Source of the DNA: DASRAA01 sp036512955
GTDB taxonomy: Bacteria; Acidobacteriota; Terriglobia; Terriglobales; Acidobacteriaceae
NCBI GenBank assembly: GCA_036512955.1
Contig: DATBZX010000069.1
Location: 1-10,502 of the forward strand
Direction of reading: 5' to 3'
Length of the DNA: 10,502 bases
The notes under the pieces: generated by a model
Databases searched by the model: none
The model's input: the letters and a program-made list of their open reading frames with translations, nothing else
Told to the model about the DNA's origin: nothing
Made by a program: the position numbers and the translations under genes
Shown here: positions 6,659 through 10,502 of the stretch, piece by piece
Numbering within the stretch: position 1 is the stretch's first letter
Layout: each line of letters opens with the position of its first letter

Positions 6659-8563
6659 ATGTGCGGAATTTCAGGACTTGTTGGCAGCTCGGACCGTACT
6701 TACGCCAGGGATTCTGTACGGAAGATGAATGCTGCCTTGGCCCGCCGTGGTCCCGATTCCGAAGGTATCGAATCCTGGGATCTCGCCACGCTAGGCCACA
6801 GACGCCTTTCCATCTTCGATCTCAGTGACGCTGGACGCCAGCCCATGGTGTCTGAGGATGGCCGAGTAGCGCTTGTCTTCAACGGGGCAGTCTACAATTT
6901 CTGGGAACTGCGCGGCGAGTTGGAAGCTCGTGGCTGCATCTTCCACAGCCGAACCGATACTGAGGTTCTCCTGCATGGTTATCGCGAGTGGGGGCTGGAT
7001 GCGCTCGTGCCTCGGTTGCGTGGCATGTTCACCATCGGCTTGTGGGACGACCGCGAGCGCAAGCTTTTTCTGGTGCGCGACCGCCTTGGGATCAAGCCGC
7101 TCTGCTATGCGATGAAGAACGGAGTGCTCGCGTTCGCATCGACTCCACGGGCATTGCGGAATGCCGGTTTGGTCTCAGAGATTGATCCCTCGGCCATGGC
7201 CGAATACCTGGAATACGGCTACGTAACGGATGATCGATCGATTTATGAGGGCATCGTCAAGGTCCCGGCAGCGACCATTCTGACTTGGGGCGACGGCCGC
7301 ATTTCAACACGCGAGTATTGGGTACCGCCCACCTCTACTGATTTTCGCGGATCGTTTGATGACGCGGTAAATGAAACGCGCCGGCTCTTTCTGCAGGCAG
7401 TTGAGCGACGTCTTCAAGCCGACGTTCCAGTTGGCGCGCTGCTCAGTGGTGGCATCGATTCCAGCCTGGTCTGCTGGGCAATTCAGGAACTTGGCGGTGA
7501 CATTACCGCCTACACCGCGGCCACGCCCGGCGACCCGTTGGACGAATCGGAAGATGCCCAGCTCACGGCCAAAGAATTGGGCCTTCGGCATCGTATGCTT
7601 GACCTCTCTCGGGAGGAGTTTCCGGAGGCGGAAGAACTGGTGGCTGCGTACGCTGAGCCGTTCGCGTGTAGCTCAGGCCTCGGGATGTTGCGCCTGTCAA
7701 AAGCGGTAAAGTCCTCAGCAACGGTACTGCTGGTCGGAGACGGCGGCGACGATGTGTTTCTTGGCTATCCCGAGTACGGATACTTTCTGAACGCCCAGCG
7801 CGTAGCCAAGATTGTTCCCAGCTCGCTGGCCCGCGTATGGCCGAGCGTACGCAAATTGTTGCCGGAGACAGGCTCGGTTGGACGGGCACGGCACTTCCTG
7901 GACTACGTTACCGGGGGATTAGGCTCGGTGGTGCGGGTGAGGCCCGGATTTCCTTCGCTGCAGCGACAAGGCATTTCCGGCGAACGTCTCGACGGCGCGA
8001 GCGTGAGTCGCCGTCTCATTCCGGAATCTGTTGATTCTGCCCACCACCTGCTGGACGAGTTTCTTGAGTATGATCGCCGCGGACGCTTTGTCGGCGAGTA
8101 CATGGTCAAGGTGGACGGCGCCACCATGTATTACGCGCTCGAAGCGAGGGCCCCATTCCTCGATGCCGATTTATGCGAGTTCGCACGATCGCTGCCTTAT
8201 GACTTACGGCTGCGTCACGGGCAACTGAAAGCTGTCCTGCGCGAGTTGGCCCGTCGCGAGATCGGAGAGCGGGTTGCCCAAGGAAGGAAGCGCGGCTTCG
8301 GCATCCCAGCCGAGCGTTGGATGCTCAATCAGTGGCGCGCCAACGTGGATGAGGTGTTTGAACACTCCATCCTGGCGGAGGAGGGATGGGTCCACGCCGC
8401 AGGGCTCTCGCAAGCGTGGCAACGCGCCAAGAGCTCAGGTTCCGTCACCCTCCAACTCTGGTATCTCTATGTTTTAGAACTCTGGTTTCGTGCAGAAGTG
8501 AATTATCGCAAGAACTCCAGCTCAGTCGTCGACATGGCGCGACCGTCCAGCGGCCGCTTCTGA
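6659..8563 (+). CDS. asnB: Asparagine synthase (glutamine-hydrolysing) family amidotransferase
   Basis: A 634-residue, two-domain cytosolic enzyme. The N-terminal class II glutaminase starts MCGISGL with catalytic Cys2 and continues with RRGPDSEG (29-36), LGHRRLSI (45-52), FNGAVYN (74-80), SRTDTEV (97-103) and RDRLGIKPL (140-148). It releases ammonia from glutamine. The synthetase domain has the PP-loop SGGIDSS (263-269), GDGGDDVFLGY (360-370), KVDGATMYYALEARAPFLD and GRKRGFGIPAERW, and uses ATP to activate a carboxylate. The motif usually written GDGGDE ends in Asp here. Neighbours suggest a role in surface polysaccharide synthesis, where AsnB relatives amidate uronic acids (WbpS-like), rather than free asparagine synthesis. 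The substrate is inferred. A good promoter lies just upstream, and the next gene follows after 200 bases on the same strand. Confidence 0.93.
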   Translation: MCGISGLVGSSDRTYARDSVRKMNAALARRGPDSEGIESWDLATLGHRRLSIFDLSDAGRQPMVSEDGRVALVFNGAVYNFWELRGELEARGCIFHSRTDTEVLLHGYREWGLDALVPRLRGMFTIGLWDDRERKLFLVRDRLGIKPLCYAMKNGVLAFASTPRALRNAGLVSEIDPSAMAEYLEYGYVTDDRSIYEGIVKVPAATILTWGDGRISTREYWVPPTSTDFRGSFDDAVNETRRLFLQAVERRLQADVPVGALLSGGIDSSLVCWAIQELGGDITAYTAATPGDPLDESEDAQLTAKELGLRHRMLDLSREEFPEAEELVAAYAEPFACSSGLGMLRLSKAVKSSATVLLVGDGGDDVFLGYPEYGYFLNAQRVAKIVPSSLARVWPSVRKLLPETGSVGRARHFLDYVTGGLGSVVRVRPGFPSLQRQGISGERLDGASVSRRLIPESVDSAHHLLDEFLEYDRRGRFVGEYMVKVDGATMYYALEARAPFLDADLCEFARSLPYDLRLRHGQLKAVLRELARREIGERVAQGRKRGFGIPAERWMLNQWRANVDEVFEHSILAEEGWVHAAGLSQAWQRAKSSGSVTLQLWYLYVLELWFRAEVNYRKNSSSVVDMARPSSGRF

Positions 8564-8763
8564 ATAACCGCAGGCTGGAGAAGAGGGGTTGTTTCGGTGG
8601 GACTGGCTCATTGTGTTATCTTCGTGCTGGAACTGCTGGAAACGACCCAGGTGCCGATATTGATGCTCTCGGGGAACCAACTGGCGGCGTAGATTTGAAC
8701 TCCTGGTGGATCTTAGATTATTCCGCATCACTGCCGAGTAGTGCGTAGATAGCTCCCAAGCAA

Positions 8764-10502
8764 ATGAAACAACTCATACGTAAGGGCCTTAAGCAGATCA
8801 TTGTCGATGAAGTACCCGATCCTGTCGTCATTCCTCGCCACGTCCTCGTTCGGCCCCTCTACTCGCTGATCAGCAGCGGAACGGAAACCGCTAGCATTCA
8901 TCAGGAAGGAGTGCTGCGCGCTGTCGCCGACAATCCTTCTCAGCTCACAAAGATTTGGAACGTTCTTAAAGTGCAGGGTCCGGCTAGCACCTTTGATGAG
9001 GTTAAAGCCAAGTTCAGCGAATACGCCGTGCTGGGGTACTCCGGCGCCGGCATTATCGTGGACAAGCATCACACCGTCGCTAACCTGCAGATTGGTGACC
9101 GCGTGGCTTACGGGGGAGAAGGCACCGGGCACGGTGAGACTCTTCTGGTCGGCATGAATCTGGTCGTGCCTGTGCCAGAAAACGTCCCGTTTGAACACGC
9201 GTGCTTCGCCACGCTGGGCAGCATCGCACTCAATAGCGTTCGAATTGCGCAGATCGGATTGGGTGAAACGGTCGCTGTTTTGGGTTTGGGTTTGGTGGGA
9301 CAACTCATCGCGCAACTGGCCAAGCTGCAAGGCGCCCGCGTCCTGGCTGTGGATTTGAAAGAGCAACGGGTCGAACTCGCGCGGCAGGTCGGTGTTGATC
9401 ATGCCTTAGCAGGCGGCGCCGATCTCTGGGAGCGCATCGCATCACTCACTGACGGCCGCGGCGTGGATTGTGTGATCGTGGCTGCCGCCGCCAAATCTTC
9501 TGCGCCTTGCCAGCAAGCCGTGCAGATCTGCGCCGATCGGGGTCGCATTATCGATGTCGGCGCGGTCGAACTGAGCTTTCCCTGGTTCGACATGTATCGC
9601 AAGGAAATCCAGTTCTTCATGGCGCGTGCTTACGGTCCGGGAAGTTACGATCCGGTCTACGAAAGGGAAGGACAGGACTACCCCATCAACTACGTGCGCT
9701 GGACCGAGAACCGCAATATGGCCGAGTTCCTGCGGCTTGTTTCGCTGGGCAAAGTCCAGGTCGGTCCTTTGATTACAGACTGCTTTCCGCTCGCCGAAGC
9801 GCCGAAGGCGTACCAAACAATCATGGATCCGTCGTCCTCGAGCCTTGCTGTCCTGTTGAACTATCCGGCCGCCAGTGCTCCGGACGCCGTGGACACCTTC
9901 CAACCGACGCGAAAGGTGGAGTGTCCGGGCTCCGCACCAAAGACTGGAAGTACAGGGGTTGCAGTAGTTGGCGCGGGCAACCTTGCGCGCTGGGTGCATC
10001 TGCCCAACGTAAAGAAGATTCCTAACGTTCAACTTCGGGCTATATTTTCCGCCAACGGTCCCCGCGGGAAGAGCTATGCCTTGCGTTTCGGAGCCGATTA
10101 CTGCTGCTCTGAATACCAGCAGGTACTAGAGGATCCTGGCGTTGACGTGGTCGTCATCGTGAGCCGGAATACGCAGCATGCGTCCCAGGCACTTGCAGCG
10201 TTACAAGCCGGCAAACACGTATTCCTTGAGAAGCCCATGGCGCTCACCGTCGACGAATGTCGAGAGCTTCACCAGGCCGTCGCAGAAACCGGCAAACAAT
10301 TGACAGTTGGGTTCAACCGGCGCTTCTCCCCGACGTATCTCGGATTGAAACATCAGCTGGCCCGCCGCAGCGGCCCGGCGGTCCTGAACCTCCGCGTCAA
10401 TTCTCCCGGAATCTCTGGCGATTACTGGATGGCTGACCCGAGCATCGGAGGAGCCATCCTCGGCGAAGCCTGTCACTTCATCGACCTGATGTTTTGGCTT
10501 CT
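8764..10502 (+). CDS. Bi-domain oxidoreductase: alcohol-dehydrogenase-like (MDR) half fused to Gfo/Idh/MocA half (partial, 3' end outside window)
   Basis: The frame from ATG 8764 stays open for 579 codons to the window edge. Residues 1 to about 360 form a medium-chain dehydrogenase: a GroES-like part containing LVRPLYSLISSGTETAS, then a Rossmann fold with GLGLVG (174-179) and an acidic VDLK at the end of strand 2. The Cys and His ligands of zinc alcohol dehydrogenases are not evident; the SSGTE sequence stands where CGxD is usual, so this half probably lacks catalytic zinc. After a variable linker (about 365-397), a second Rossmann fold begins with VVGAGNLA (401-408) and continues with VSRNTQHA, the EKP motif (489-491) and GEACHFIDL (567-575), which define Gfo/Idh/MocA oxidoreductases. 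Such two-domain proteins recur in polysaccharide clusters with asnB, but their reaction is not established. An in-frame TAG at 8746 precedes the ATG; no clear Shine-Dalgarno site is seen. The 200 bases before it hold no recognisable gene or terminator. Confidence 0.9.
   Translation, partial: MKQLIRKGLKQIIVDEVPDPVVIPRHVLVRPLYSLISSGTETASIHQEGVLRAVADNPSQLTKIWNVLKVQGPASTFDEVKAKFSEYAVLGYSGAGIIVDKHHTVANLQIGDRVAYGGEGTGHGETLLVGMNLVVPVPENVPFEHACFATLGSIALNSVRIAQIGLGETVAVLGLGLVGQLIAQLAKLQGARVLAVDLKEQRVELARQVGVDHALAGGADLWERIASLTDGRGVDCVIVAAAAKSSAPCQQAVQICADRGRIIDVGAVELSFPWFDMYRKEIQFFMARAYGPGSYDPVYEREGQDYPINYVRWTENRNMAEFLRLVSLGKVQVGPLITDCFPLAEAPKAYQTIMDPSSSSLAVLLNYPAASAPDAVDTFQPTRKVECPGSAPKTGSTGVAVVGAGNLARWVHLPNVKKIPNVQLRAIFSANGPRGKSYALRFGADYCCSEYQQVLEDPGVDVVVIVSRNTQHASQALAALQAGKHVFLEKPMALTVDECRELHQAVAETGKQLTVGFNRRFSPTYLGLKHQLARRSGPAVLNLRVNSPGISGDYWMADPSIGGAILGEACHFIDLMFWL

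Noticed and set aside
8728..10032. Long minus-strand open frames (224 and 196 codons) opposite the bi-domain oxidoreductase
   Set aside because: The plus-strand frame from 8764 is open to the window end and carries clear dehydrogenase motifs in order; the antisense frames are by-products of GC-rich codon use.

Overview
The window looks like a piece of a moderately GC-rich, Gram-negative-type bacterial chromosome. Nothing in it fixes the taxon. My best guess is an acidobacterium or another soil bacterium, because a cysD/cysNC operon with several non-ATG starts sits beside exopolysaccharide-type genes. This is inference only. I see no phage, transposase, tRNA, rRNA or CRISPR signal.

Left part (about 16-4405, minus strand): a compact four-gene operon transcribed right to left: cysD, cysNC, a TauE/SafE-family permease, cysQ. 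CysD and the CysN part of CysNC make adenosine phosphosulfate (APS) from sulfate and ATP. The CysC part phosphorylates APS to PAPS. CysQ removes PAP, the by-product left when PAPS is used. The permease probably moves sulfate or a related sulfur anion. The genes overlap or are closely spaced, and three of the four start with TTG or GTG behind a clear Shine-Dalgarno sequence. No PAPS or sulfite reductase gene is present, so the PAPS could feed either assimilation or sulfotransferases.

Middle part (4406-6658): a divergent, mostly non-coding stretch contains a structured leader upstream of cysD. It is followed on the plus strand by a broken acyltransferase-3 gene, with a nonsense codon at position 5 and a one-base frameshift in a T6 run. 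Next, on the minus strand, comes a scar in which the start of a glycosyltransferase gene is joined to the last ~75 codons of an asparagine-synthase-family gene. None of these look functional. They read as debris of an older surface-polysaccharide locus.

Right part (6659 to the end, plus strand): an intact AsnB-type amidotransferase with a good promoter, then the first ~579 codons of a large two-domain oxidoreductase (an alcohol-dehydrogenase-like half fused to a Gfo/Idh/MocA half) that runs off the window. That long gene has no stop inside the window. This pair is typical of polysaccharide biosynthesis clusters, where amidation and oxidation or reduction of sugars are plausible roles.

Taken together, a PAPS-making operon lies next to a partly decayed, partly intact polysaccharide region. 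A link through sulfated polysaccharide is possible but unproven.
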